Source of the DNA: Zymoseptoria tritici IPO323
Taxonomy: Eukaryota; Ascomycota; Dothideomycetes; Mycosphaerellales; Mycosphaerellaceae
Length of the DNA: 64,000 nt
NCBI RefSeq assembly: GCF_000219625.1
Contig: NC_018212.1
Location: forward strand, 1,302,001 to 1,366,000
Reading direction: 5' to 3'
Part shown: positions 54,463-64,000 of the stretch, one piece after another
Layout: every line of letters starts with the position of its first letter
Numbering within the stretch: position 1 is the first letter of the stretch
Notes under the pieces: generated by a model
The model's input: only the letters and a program-made list of their open reading frames with translations
Told to the model about the DNA's origin: nothing
The model's database searches: none
Translations under genes and position numbers: made by a program

Positions 54463-56103
54463 TCAGCCCACAGCTGGAGGCGAAGCTGAGCTACTCGGAG
54501 ATCTGGACGAGGAGGTGGCCTGCGCAGCTTCGATTGCTCTGGCGCTGGGAGGGTGCATGCCCTTGACAAAGACGTTGTCTTTGACCGCGCCGACCCACTT
54601 CAAATAGGTCCAATTCCCGCGCGTCGTGAAATATATCGCGGCGGTCCGCATCGGGAGAAAGATTCCAATCTGGCCGGTCGATGAACTCATGGGCTCGCAG
54701 AAGTATGCGAAACATCGGCACATGTTCATGACGTACTCAAGCAGTTCTTCCTCGACCACCATTTCTCCCGATTCAGGGTACCAGTCGTGGTCGATTCTGT
54801 GCCGAGCCATGTGCAGCTTCTGAATCGTGGTCCGGAGGAAATGCATGAGGTCCCAATAGACACACACCAAATAGGCGATCATGAAGTTGGGGAACGCGAA
54901 GAACTCGGTGATGGTCCTGTCGGACACCAGACCAGCGAACGTCGAGAAACAATCGACATCAGCCAAAGACCACAGCATAATCCCTCCAATCTCGGCACCT
55001 CTCTGGAATTCCAGAAACCAGTTTCTCATCTCCGCCTCCAATCTTCTCGAGTGCTCCAACAATGCGTCAATCTCCTCGAGCGGCTTATCCGCTTGGGCTT
55101 CCAATGCATCGAACCTCTCCAATATGGCCGGTATCTGTAATCCCGAATCATACAAGAGTGTTGAATTGTCCACCACTGGCACACGATACGCCACCGCTCT
55201 CCACTCCGGCGTTCCCAAAAAGCACGCTTTCCTCGCAATCAAGGCGTGACTCAAGGCTCCGTGCCGCATATTCAGGAACAGCAACAGCGCCAATCGACTC
55301 TGGATAGACTCCGGTCCCCTGGCCTTCAACAACTGCTGTGATCCTTGTATGTGATGCGACCATCCACTTCCCATCTGCGCAATCTCATCGAAGAACTCGC
55401 ACGACGCCAGCAAGTTCACCGTTGCCAGCACGTAATCGTCGTTCAGCGCATTCTCGCCTTTGCCAATTGTGCGAACCAGTCCCGTCAACGCGAAGCTATA
55501 CGATTTCACTGCCGAGCGTAGAAGTCCGGGATCCTTGAACGTGAACCCGACTTGCACCATACTCAGTGCGTCCAACGCGGTCGTGACTTCGGGCCGGAGA
55601 TTCGGAGTGGAGAGAATGTGTGAGAGAAAACTGAAATGCGCGTCCTGTGCGCCGATCCGCTTGGGTAAATACGTATCGATAAACTTGCTGTAGATTTGCG
55701 ACTTCTCCAGCGCGGGACTGGGAATGTAATTGGGCGTAGGATAGACGGAAGCGAAGTCGAGGGGATTCCCTCCATTATTGGCAGGATGGAGGAACAGCGC
55801 GCTCATGTCAATCTCCTGTTCCACCGTGTTGAGCACGTCCGGAGAGGAAGACCATGAAATGATCGACGAACCCTTCCCGCTGTCGGCGGATAGTCGTCGA
55901 CCTTGACTTGCTCCCCTTCCTCCGCCGTATTGCATTACGATCCCGTGCGTCTCATCGTGGAACTTGACCTCGCCGGGTGCGGGTGTACGATAGCCTGGAC
56001 AAGGCACGCCGTGGGTTTTGCAGCGGTTGCATTTTGGGCGGGTCTCGTCGCAGCGGATTTTGCGTTTGCGACAGGTTGCGCAGCCGGTGGATTTGATGGG
56101 CAT
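54463..56103 (-). CDS. Zn2Cys6 transcription factor
   Basis: Single exon, 546 aa. The binuclear zinc cluster sits at residues 8-35 with spacing C-x2-C-x6-C-x6-C-x2-C-x6-C (GCATCRKRKIRCDETRPKCN..). The rest is a helical regulatory region of the Fungal_trans_2 / DUF3468 kind: SKFIDTYLPKRIGAQDAHF, GLVRTIGKGENALNDDYVLA, WSHHIQGSQQLLKARGPES. The C terminus is Ser-rich. It is a nuclear regulator whose targets cannot be read from sequence. It lies 25 kb from the RiPP-like cluster among housekeeping genes, so a link to it is not suggested. Confidence 0.92.
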   Translation of the reverse strand: MPIKSTGCATCRKRKIRCDETRPKCNRCKTHGVPCPGYRTPAPGEVKFHDETHGIVMQYGGGRGASQGRRLSADSGKGSSIISWSSSPDVLNTVEQEIDMSALFLHPANNGGNPLDFASVYPTPNYIPSPALEKSQIYSKFIDTYLPKRIGAQDAHFSFLSHILSTPNLRPEVTTALDALSMVQVGFTFKDPGLLRSAVKSYSFALTGLVRTIGKGENALNDDYVLATVNLLASCEFFDEIAQMGSGWSHHIQGSQQLLKARGPESIQSRLALLLFLNMRHGALSHALIARKACFLGTPEWRAVAYRVPVVDNSTLLYDSGLQIPAILERFDALEAQADKPLEEIDALLEHSRRLEAEMRNWFLEFQRGAEIGGIMLWSLADVDCFSTFAGLVSDRTITEFFAFPNFMIAYLVCVYWDLMHFLRTTIQKLHMARHRIDHDWYPESGEMVVEEELLEYVMNMCRCFAYFCEPMSSSTGQIGIFLPMRTAAIYFTTRGNWTYLKWVGAVKDNVFVKGMHPPSARAIEAAQATSSSRSPSSSASPPAVG

Positions 56104-56701
56104 GGTTGATTGAGGACTTAGGTTCTGTTCCTCCTGGGTCTCTCGGTGGAGGTGGCGTGAACAAAGTGTACCTCGTGCTGTGGTCCGGTGTACGCCTTGT
56201 GTTCTAGCTTCAGGTTTGCTTGCTGTATTTCACTTCATCCTTGATATTCCCTCCTCGAGATCATGGTCGCTGGCCGCCTGGGGAAAACCATGCAAATGTA
56301 CATTATTAGTAGTGCTGCAGTCAGACGACGATGTGTGAAGGAGTTCCAACTTCCGTTTCGAGGAGATGTGCAAGGATGTCAAAGACGCGAAGGATGCGAC
56401 GAATTGGAGTGATGACGTGTACGGCTACGACAGCGCATTTTGCAATCTTCACATTGCTATCGTGATGTTCGATGATCGTGGCTATGGGAAACTAGCTGTG
56501 CTTCTTCTGTGCAGTGTCCTGTGGTGGTGTGGTATACATCCCATCTGTCTGGTCGCTCTCTTCGAGCTCGCGCCACGAGCAAAGCGACTTCCTCGACAAC
56601 ACGCCTTGCCTGCATGAGATTCTCTCTAACCCAGTACTGTATGCTCGCTCATGAAATCAGTCCTTGAAAATCATCTGACAACCTTCCAGCTCTTCAACCC
56701 T
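56104..56701. other. intergenic
   Basis: 598 bp with no recognised gene; promoter side of the Zn2Cys6 gene. Confidence 0.45.
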
Positions 56702-58898
56702 CTATTGGCCACCGGCGATCGTTTCCTGCTGAATTGTGTCACCTGGATACCGACTGCCTTGCGTATCGTCGAACAGCGTCTGATCACCTCGACCACCCAT
56801 CTCAATGAACTCCTTCGGGTTCCTCGCCGCGTCAGGAGCAGGCTCAACAGTGTCCTCGACGTGATGCTTCACCTGGGACTGGCCATTCGTCTTCGACTTG
56901 GTCTGCTGCTGGCTCGCAGGACGCTGAGTGTGGAATCTAGGACCGCTGTTCTTGTCCCAGACTTTGACCGGAGGACCGTCCGGCTGACCGATTACACGCT
57001 CGACCTTCACCTCATTGATGCTGGACAGCAATGTGCGCTCTCGCTGAATCTTGCGGCGTGTGAAGTCTAGCCCGGCGAGAGCGCCTGTCAAGCCATCGGT
57101 ACTATCCGTAAGGCTGACGTTTCGCTGCGTTACCCAAGGGTGTTCCAGACATTCGTCAATGGTGATGCGCTTTTCGACATCAACTGTGAGCATGCGGTCG
57201 ATGAGGTCCAAAGCTGGATCGCCTACTGAGTCCCAGTATGGCGATGGGTAGTCGAAGCGACCCATCTTGATCTGCTGACTGAGAGTGTAGGGGTTTTCTG
57301 CAGAGTAGAGCTCGTCGGAGAATGGCGGAAAGCCACACAGGCAGATGTAGAGGACCACACCAAGACTCCAGACATCTACTGCTCGTGTGTACCGTCTCCG
57401 GTTGGTTTGTTCGAGGATCTCGGGAGCGACGTATGAGGGCGTGCCGCAAAGTGTGGTTGTGAATGACTCCTCGCCAATGATCTTGGCCAGGCCGAAATCT
57501 GCCACCTTGACGTTGAGCTCCTTGTCAAGGAGCAGGATGTTCTCCGGCTTGATGTCGCGATGGACGATGTTGCGCTCGTGCTAAGCTGGGTCAGTAACAT
57601 GCGTTCGTAAGATACAACGCAGCAAACTCACCAGATACTTCAATCCTTGAAACAGCTGGACGAAGATCTTCCGTGTCTCCGTCTCCGACAGCTTCTGCTT
57701 CATGACAATCCAATTGAAGAGCTCGCCTTCAGGCGCTAGCTCCAGTACCAAGTAGACGCCGTCAGACTCGTCAAACGTATCCTTGAGGCAAAGCATATTG
57801 GGATGGCTGACTCCCATGAGCACTGCGATCTCCTGCTGTAGACCGTCGACCTTGCTTCGCTCACCCGGACCGCTTCGCTTTTCAAACTTCTTGACAGCAT
57901 ACCGGATTCCAGTGCTCTTCTCCAGCGCCAAATACACAGTCGCGAAGTGCCCTTTGCCGAGTTGTCCGTGTATGCTGTACTGTTGACGAAAGCCATTTGT
58001 GTCTCGCTTTCGCGGATATCTGAAGATGAAGCGAGCTTCGTCCACAATCGAGATCTCGTCACCATCCTCGAGCTCCCGTCTCTTGTTACGACCTAGAATG
58101 GCATCGTTGACGTATGTGCCATTGCCACTCAGATCTTCGAGCATAGCGATCGAGTCACCATTCTTGTTCTCCGCAAAGATGAGACAATGCCGATTGCTGA
58201 CCGTCGGCGAGTGAATCTGGCGGTCACACTCTGGATGTCGACCAACCAGATAGCCACCTGCAGGCGTTCCATGTAGGTCCTTTGCAATCTCGTATTTCTC
58301 CTCTTGCTTCTTGTAGTCCTTCTTTCCAACACGCAGGTTCCCGTTCTGCTGGCCGTTGGAGCCATTGTTGAGTGTGACCGGACAAGCCGCTCTCTTTCGC
58401 AGGACGAGAGCGTTGCTGGCCCCCTCTGTTGGCACAAGATATCCCCAGACACCCTCTTCCTCCTCGTTCTCTACTTCGTACGACACGGGCGGAGGTGGCA
58501 GGAATTGTGAATACGGCTGGGTGTCGGCAGGAGGCGAGGAGAGGCCAGGATTGCGTAGTGAAGACGGAGGTGGACTCGAAATCGGTGTTGGATGTCGCGC
58601 CTCTTCCGCCTCTGGCTTCTCAGTCTCTGGAGACGCGGTCTTGTCCTTGCCATCGTGAGTACCATTCGTGCTGTCTTTGCCAGTGACCGGTGAAGGTAGT
58701 TGGCTGTTCTTCAGCGCCTCAACTTTGTCATCGCCGACATTCGAAAAGCGGTTTGATCTCCTAGGCTTCTTGTTCTCGGTGTCATCGGCGGTCGAGCCCT
58801 GTGGAGGGCATCAGTGTCGTGTCAACGTGAGCTTGGTCATGGCATGATGTCCTCACCCTCGCGCGCTTCAAAGAGCTCTTCTCCGCTGCTGGCGCCAT
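56702..58898 (-). CDS. Rad53/Chk2-type checkpoint kinase with FHA domain
   Basis: DNA-damage/replication checkpoint Ser/Thr kinase. Exons 58898-58857, 58798-57632 and 57580-56702 give 695 aa. A disordered N terminus with SP/TP sites precedes one FHA domain (about 185-265: GGYLVGRHPECD, SNRHCLIF, LEDLSGNGTYVN). The kinase domain (about 285-560) has LGKGHFATVYLA, the lysine in RYAVKKFEK, HRDIKPEN (410-417), DFGLAK (431-436) and a GTPSYVAPE activation segment. The C-terminal tail is unstructured, without a second FHA such as yeast Rad53 has. Single N-terminal FHA plus kinase is the Chk2/Cds1 layout. Confidence 0.94.
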
Positions 58899-59369
58899 GT
58901 TGTCTGCCTTCGGTCGACGAGGAGTGCTTTGCGACGTTGAGGTCCGTAGGAGGCCGGCTCCAGTGCGAGCGTGAGGAGTTGGGAAAATGAGTGACGATCG
59001 CTCAAATGCTCATCGCAAGGAAGGTGTGGTTGTTTTCAGAGGAAGCGCCGTACGTCAACAGCAATATTGACACCTCTTGACACAACGCAAGAAAGCCGAG
59101 TCCGATGGGTTGAGGATGAGAGGTTGATGCCTTGAATGTTTCGATGGGGTCGGTCAAGAGTCAGGCACAAACTATGAGACGTACTGTCAGCATCCCTACC
59201 CGTACACCTCAGCCCGAGCTCCGCCATCCCCACGGATGTTCGCGGCACCGAGTCACCGATCCAGACCACGAAAATTGATCCGGAATTCTGCCGTGACGTT
59301 GTGAGGGTGAGATACAACTCTGTAGTGACACTGGAGTGCAGATCTGAAGGTTGTGGTCACTTCAAATCG
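58899..59369. other. divergent promoter (checkpoint kinase / histidinol-phosphatase)
   Basis: 471 bp between divergently transcribed genes. No motif stands out. Confidence 0.5.
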
Positions 59370-60352
59370 ATGCCTTTCTCCCACCACTCCCATTCAGGCC
59401 AGTTCTGCGGGCATGCAGCGAACACTCTGGAAGAAGTTGTCCAGACCGCGATAAGCAAAAGAGTCTCAACGTTCTGCTTGACGGAACATATCCCGAGAGA
59501 GGAAATCGACTTCTACCCTGAAGAGGAGAAAGTTCACACGCAAGCAAGCCTCACGCAACTGTTCGATGACTACTACCACGAAGCTCGACGTCTGCAAAAG
59601 ACGTACGCAGATCAGATCCAAATCTTGATCGGCTTTGAAGGCGAATGGATCCGGCCGGGCTCGCTGGGTATCATCCAGGACATCTTGGAGAAGTATCCTG
59701 TGGACCTCTTCGTAGGTAGCGTGCACCATGTACACACCGTGCCCATCGACTTCGACACGCCGATGTATCACCAAGCCCGCGAGATCGCCGGAGGTACCGA
59801 CGAGGATATCTTCGGCGACTACTTCGACTCGCAGTTCGAAATGCTCACCGCACTGAGGCCGCCGCTGGTGGGACACTTTGATCTCATTCGATTGAAGGGC
59901 GATGAGCCAGACCGAAGCTTTCGGACTTGGCCGAGGATCTGGGAGAAGATCGAGCGGAATTTGAACTTCATCGCAGGCTATGGTGGAGTGCTGGAGTTGA
60001 ATACAAGCAGTCTGAGAAAGGGCATGAGCGAAGCGTATCCTCAAAGTGAGATCTGTAAAGTGAGTTCGCTGAGATATCCTTCTCTTCGTGACCTAGTTGA
60101 CAAGAGTGACAGGAGTTCAGGAAAATGGGCGGACGCTTCACCTTGTCGGACGACAGCCACGGGGTTGAGCAAGTGGCACTCAGCTATAACCGAGCTTGGA
60201 GCAACAATGTACTACGAGCGGGTATCACCGAGCTGTATCATCTCGAGCCCACCACAGACGAGTCAAAACTTCACGACAAGCGGTTCCCGAACGTTTACTG
60301 GAAAAGTACTCCTGTCGCCGAGCTGGAAGCACATGCATTCTTCAAGCCTTGA
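59370..60352 (+). CDS. his2: histidinol-phosphatase, PHP type
   Basis: Penultimate step of histidine synthesis: histidinol phosphate to histidinol. Exons 59370-60059 and 60113-60352 give 309 aa. ATG 59370 begins MPFSHHSHSGQFCGHA, in which the HSHSG metal-binding motif of the PHP domain is expected near the N terminus. Further metal sites: LTEHIPR, FEGEWIRPGS, VGSVHHVHTVPIDFD, LVGHFDLIR and, in exon 2, FTLSDDSHGVEQV. All expected His/Glu/Asp ligands are present. Intron donor GTGAGT, acceptor GACAG. Length matches fungal His2-type enzymes. The symbol follows S. cerevisiae usage. Confidence 0.93.
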
Positions 60353-61219
60353 TCCGACAGCTTTGCGCTACTCGAATGCCGTAATACGATAACCGATCCG
60401 ACCATTCTGGGATCTTCTGCTGCGAATTGCGACGATCTTCGACAGCGGACCGCACTCCATCTAGTGGTTGAACGAGTGTCAACTTGTTGTCTGTGGTAAC
60501 AGTACATGGACTGTACGCATATTCTCCATGGAGCGCCTGGTATGGAGCAGACCTTTGAAGATCCTGTGGGTATATGAAATTTTCCTCGCCGCATTCGACC
60601 CAACACATAGGCAGCGCAGAACATGCGAGCCAAAGCTGGTGTTTCGCTTGCTTCCAGATCTTGACTTTGCGGCCTCATCACTGTCATTGATCTCTCATCC
60701 TCCCCTGCAAGGTTCTTTGGCCCTTGGTAACTGCGCCTTGCTGCAGGGTCCAGGAACACGTATCGGCGTCCTGCAGGTGCAAAGCTCTCTGTATGGTATG
60801 GCGCAAGAGATGCACAGATTACGCTCACTGCAATTGCTTCACACGCTATAGCCTTCGCACTTGAAAGGCAGCAACAATGATAGTACAGTAGAGCTTATAG
60901 CAAAGTAGAACATGACCCCTGAAACACCACAAGAAACACCCATCTGAACCATCGTCACGCTGTCTCGATTTCCAGGACCCTGAAAATCCCGCCATGATGT
61001 CTTCAAAGTGGGGCCTTCTCGCCAGTGGCCCCAGTGGGTGGGTTCCTGCTTACCTCATGCAGCCAACCACCAAACCCACGTCGCCTACCTTAAAGAACCA
61101 AACCTCACCTTCTGCTCCTGCACCTCCCCTCTTCTTCAATGCTCTCTCGACTCTCCTCACCCACCACCAAACGTCTCTTCACAAACTAACTCAGAACTTT
61201 CTCCATCACAACCGCCAGA
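60353..61219. other. intergenic, fpr1 promoter
   Basis: 867 bp; the last part is pyrimidine-rich (CCTCCCCTCTTCTTC-like tracts before the FKBP ATG), typical of a strong fungal promoter and leader. No gene is seen. Confidence 0.5.
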
Positions 61220-61778
61220 ATGGGTGTCACCAAGGAACTCATCTCCGCCGGCGACGGCCAGACTCGTGCCCAGAAGGGCGACACCATCACCATGGAGTAC
61301 ACCGGTACCCTCGAGTCCGGCAAGCAGTACGTCCGACGAATCTCACAAGCGCCTTTCCGGAATCATGTACAGTATACTGAGGGACAATGCTCACTAGATT
61401 CGACTCCTCCGTCGGTCGCGGCGACTTCAAGACCAAGATCGGCGTCGGCCAGGTCATCAAGGGCTGGGACGAGGGCGTCCTCTCCACCGAAGGCGGCATG
61501 ACGCTCGGCGAGAAGGCTAGGTTAACCATCACTGGGTACGTTTGTCTCGTTCTGCCACGCCTCCATCACTTCACGCCACTTTGTGGTATCATACTGACTT
61601 GACCTCTGCGCAGTGACTACGCGTACGGACAGCAGGGCTACCCGGGTCTCATCCCGCCGAATGCTACTCTCATCTTGTGAGTACTACTCTGAGAATGCTC
61701 TCCGAATCAAATTCAGGACTGACGCAGTTCCCTCCTAGCGATGTCCAGCTCAAGGCCATCAACGGCAAGACGGCCTAG
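61220..61778 (+). CDS. fpr1: FKBP12 peptidyl-prolyl isomerase
   Basis: Cytosolic FK506/rapamycin-binding prolyl isomerase. Four exons (61220-61326, 61398-61535, 61614-61676, 61739-61778) give 115 aa, the usual single-domain size. Active-site residues are visible: YTGTLESG, FDSS (Asp of the pocket), VGQVIKGWDEGV (Val-Ile and Trp of the floor), GDYAYG (Tyr) and the closing strand LIFDVQLKAING. It starts at MGVTKELISAGDG in good context (AGAATGGG). All junctions keep frame. Confidence 0.96.
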
Positions 61779-62592
61779 ATCGGCTCTTCTTCAGCCACGG
61801 TCGAGGTCACGATGTCATGACAATCGTCGAGCATATGAGATGCAGGCCACCAGTTTGAACTGCGAGCAGTCGTCATAGCGTAGCATTATGCACTCTCGCT
61901 CTTTCGGCATTGTCCAGATTCACCTGTCCTTGTCACTGCTTCATGTGTTGTGTCGACTGCTACGACACCACAACTGTTGGCCATTGCACACGGAATCGTG
62001 TATCATCATTGTCTTTGTGAGATCGCACCTGAGCAAGACCGGGACGAGCAATCTGAAATGCGGAACAAACGACTTCAAGCAGACTAACGTACATTCCTGC
62101 CTCCGAACATTGTTGTACAGCAATCTGTGGTCGTTCAGTGCATTCGCCCCTCGTCGTCCGCTCATCCATCCACCATCAAACGAGTGACCACCATCGTACC
62201 AAAAACGAACGATTCCATCCTCCATCCTCCGTCTTCTTCTCCATCTTCTTCTCCTTCGCTGTATTGACCCAACCTAAATCAACCAAAAAGTCCCATGCCG
62301 ATAAATGTCCTTTCCATGCATAATCCATATCACCTAATCATCATACCATGCCAGCGTAGTATCATAATATCGTAGATATTCTCTCATAAGTCAATCCCAT
62401 GCCTCCGTCCACAAATCATCGTGTTCGTCCAAACTCCGAAGCGTAGCCGGGAGAAATTACCATTAGTCCGATCGCGGCAGACGAAAAGCTGAAGCGAGCG
62501 TTGGTGCGACAAGTAGTGTCGTAGCTCCATGCCGAGTATCGTTGCTGGAAATCATGTCCTGGAAAACATGCAGTGCGGCTCTCGATGCGACG
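61779..62592. other. convergent 3' region
   Basis: 814 bp between two convergent genes. No gene is recognised. Confidence 0.5.
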
Positions 62593-64000
62593 TCAGTTCT
62601 CGCTGTTCTCAGCCGACAGTGTGACCTCGTCATCCTCCTTGAAGACGACTTCAGCATCTTCCTTGAAGAAGACCGGAGCATTGGACTCGGTCGCGTTGAC
62701 AGTGAAGTTCAAGTCCGAACCAGCCAACAAGCTCATGTCGGTGTTGCTGAAGCCGAACATGTTGTTGTCCCATGCAGCGACGTTTTGCTGATGCGGCTGC
62801 GTGAACATAGTATTCTCATTCTGCGGCATGTGTTGGGGTTGGGCTTGGACATAGTTGGCGTATTGCTGCTGGAACTGCAACGGCCCGTGGTGACTCTGAT
62901 GGCTGAGGTTGTTTGGTGCAGCCAGACCCTGGTTCATGAGCTGCCCGAAACTGGCAAAGTTGATGTTGCTGTTGCTCAGATTAGGCATATGGGCTGATGG
63001 TCGGAAGCCGCCATTGAGCTGTCCCCAAACGTCGGACTGTCGGAACTGATTGCGAGGGCGATAGCCATCAGATTGCAATGCATTGGCATTGTGATCCAGG
63101 GGTGCAAGTGGTTGTCGGTGACGTGCACTTTGACGACCAGTATTAGGGAAGCCGGTGGTCAGGTAGTGCATCTGTGCAGGGTTGTTGAAGGTAATATCTG
63201 GACCGCTGTTGTCTCTGTGGATGCTGAGGCCTGCACGCTTCCGTGGCTGCGGCTTGCCGTACGTGATGTCATCGTCGTTGTCATCTTCAATCTTCACCAC
63301 GTCGTAGTAGGGACTCCGCTTGCGTGAGACTGGCGGGTGGTGGGAGTCTCCACGGTTGCGGAGGATACGGCCAGAGTTGGTGTCCTTCTCGACAAGTGCT
63401 GGCCTCGGTGCCTTGCGTCGTGCACGCTTCTTCTCGGGAACCTCGGGCTCAGGAGATGACTCGCCTTCAATAAGGCTGTCGCTCGACTCTGGATTGCCAG
63501 TGATGGTACGCTGTTTCTCGAGGTTGAAATCGCGGAAGACAAATTCCACCGGTTCAGTTTCCTCACTTGTAGCCTGCAGTTGAATGAGCACTGAACCATG
63601 CTTCTTCTGGTTTCTCTTTCTCTGCATCTCCGCGGTGGCAGAATCGAAGATGGACATGCCTGGCCACACGATACCCTTCAATTTGCTGTTGTCATTGGCG
63701 GCGATCTCTTGCTCAAAGTCGTCGTCCATCACGGACGGGAGAGAGTCTCGCTGACGATGACCAGCACGGCGGAGTGGAGCACGGCGAGGCAGGGGATCGA
63801 AGGTGTCGTCATCGCTGTAGTCACTGTCGAGACTCTCTTGCTTGATGGGCGAATTGAAGAGCGAGGCATCGGGCGCCCAGTTGTGCAACGGTGGTGCCAG
63901 GCCACTCCCACGGCTGTAGAAGGAATCGAGGGCGTAGCCATTGGAAGGCGTGACGGAGCGAGAAACATGAGGTTGTCTGTGCCTGTTGTGGTTGTTCAGT
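62593..64000 (-). CDS. uncharacterised disordered protein, 5' end outside window
   Basis: The frame ends at 62593 and is open to the window edge, so at least 469 codons are visible and the start is missing. It contains a compact conserved-looking block (KLKGIVWPGMSIFDSATAEM.. RKRNQKKHGSVLIQLQAT) with a following FVFRDFNLEKQRTITG. Around it are Arg/Lys-rich nuclear-signal-like stretches (KKRARRKAPRP, RKRSPYY, QPRKRAG) and a Gln/Asn/His-rich C terminus ending in acidic KEDAEVVFKEDDEV. Composition suggests a nuclear protein, perhaps a regulator. I cannot name the family. Confidence 0.75.
   Translation of the reverse strand, partial: LNNHNRHRQPHVSRSVTPSNGYALDSFYSRGSGLAPPLHNWAPDASLFNSPIKQESLDSDYSDDDTFDPLPRRAPLRRAGHRQRDSLPSVMDDDFEQEIAANDNSKLKGIVWPGMSIFDSATAEMQRKRNQKKHGSVLIQLQATSEETEPVEFVFRDFNLEKQRTITGNPESSDSLIEGESSPEPEVPEKKRARRKAPRPALVEKDTNSGRILRNRGDSHHPPVSRKRSPYYDVVKIEDDNDDDITYGKPQPRKRAGLSIHRDNSGPDITFNNPAQMHYLTTGFPNTGRQSARHRQPLAPLDHNANALQSDGYRPRNQFRQSDVWGQLNGGFRPSAHMPNLSNSNINFASFGQLMNQGLAAPNNLSHQSHHGPLQFQQQYANYVQAQPQHMPQNENTMFTQPHQQNVAAWDNNMFGFSNTDMSLLAGSDLNFTVNATESNAPVFFKEDAEVVFKEDDEVTLSAENSEN

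Noticed and set aside
54463..56103. Zn2Cys6 factor as regulator of the RiPP-like cluster
   Set aside because: It lies about 25 kb beyond the cluster among conserved genes, with no positional or motif link.

Overview
The window reads as nuclear DNA of a filamentous ascomycete (Pezizomycotina). The genes are compact, with 45-130 bp GT..AG introns, GTAHGT-like donors and CTAAC-type branch sites. Gene content is typical (mould-type MOCOS, Mdm20/NatB, Zn2Cys6 and GLEYA proteins), and an AT-rich transposon relic at the left edge carries stops that fit RIP. A dothideomycete is my best guess, from overall style only.

Layout. 1-2.3 kb: decayed hAT transposase and AT-rich low-complexity DNA. 2.3-13.1 kb: housekeeping genes, namely lysine biosynthesis (Lys1), an ER J-protein (Erj5-like), a PRA1/Yip3 protein, a large disordered protein, a RAMP4/Ysy6 ER protein, the NatB subunit Mdm20 and a tautomerase-fold protein. 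13.7-29.9 kb: accessory region, the main discovery here. 30.2-35.8 kb: a very large secreted GLEYA adhesin. 36.9-64 kb: mainly core genes (C2H2 factor, carboxylesterase, class I amidotransferase, molybdenum-cofactor sulfurase, Mgs1/WRNIP1 ATPase, Zn2Cys6 factor, Rad53/Chk2 kinase, histidinol-phosphatase, FKBP12, and a disordered protein cut by the window end), separated by gene-poor gaps.

The 13.7-29.9 kb region looks like an undescribed dikaritin-type RiPP cluster. At 18.36-18.94 kb a small two-exon gene encodes a signal peptide followed by nine nearly identical 13-residue units. Each unit ends in Lys-Arg (Kex2 site) and the next begins with Tyr (YEGDVEWK core). Around it lie three UstYa/DUF3328 genes: one with HQLHC and HC motifs (16.6 kb), one with HDLHC and HC motifs (23.8 kb), and one in which all three signature histidines are replaced (24.8 kb). 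Also present are an M3 oligopeptidase divergently paired with the first UstYa gene, an acyltransferase-3 membrane enzyme, an MFS exporter-like protein and an isopenicillin-N-synthase-like 2-oxoglutarate/Fe(II) oxygenase.

Inferred workflow: the precursor enters the secretory pathway, Kex2 cuts at Lys-Arg, UstYa proteins oxidise or crosslink the Tyr-containing cores, the peptidase trims, the acyltransferase and oxygenase tailor, and the MFS protein exports. No P450, tyrosinase, FMO, S41 peptidase or dedicated regulator was recognised between 13.7 and 29.9 kb. Several decayed inverted repeats sit inside the cluster.

Exon boundaries were read by eye from splice consensus and frame continuity. 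Functions come from recognised motifs, without database searches.
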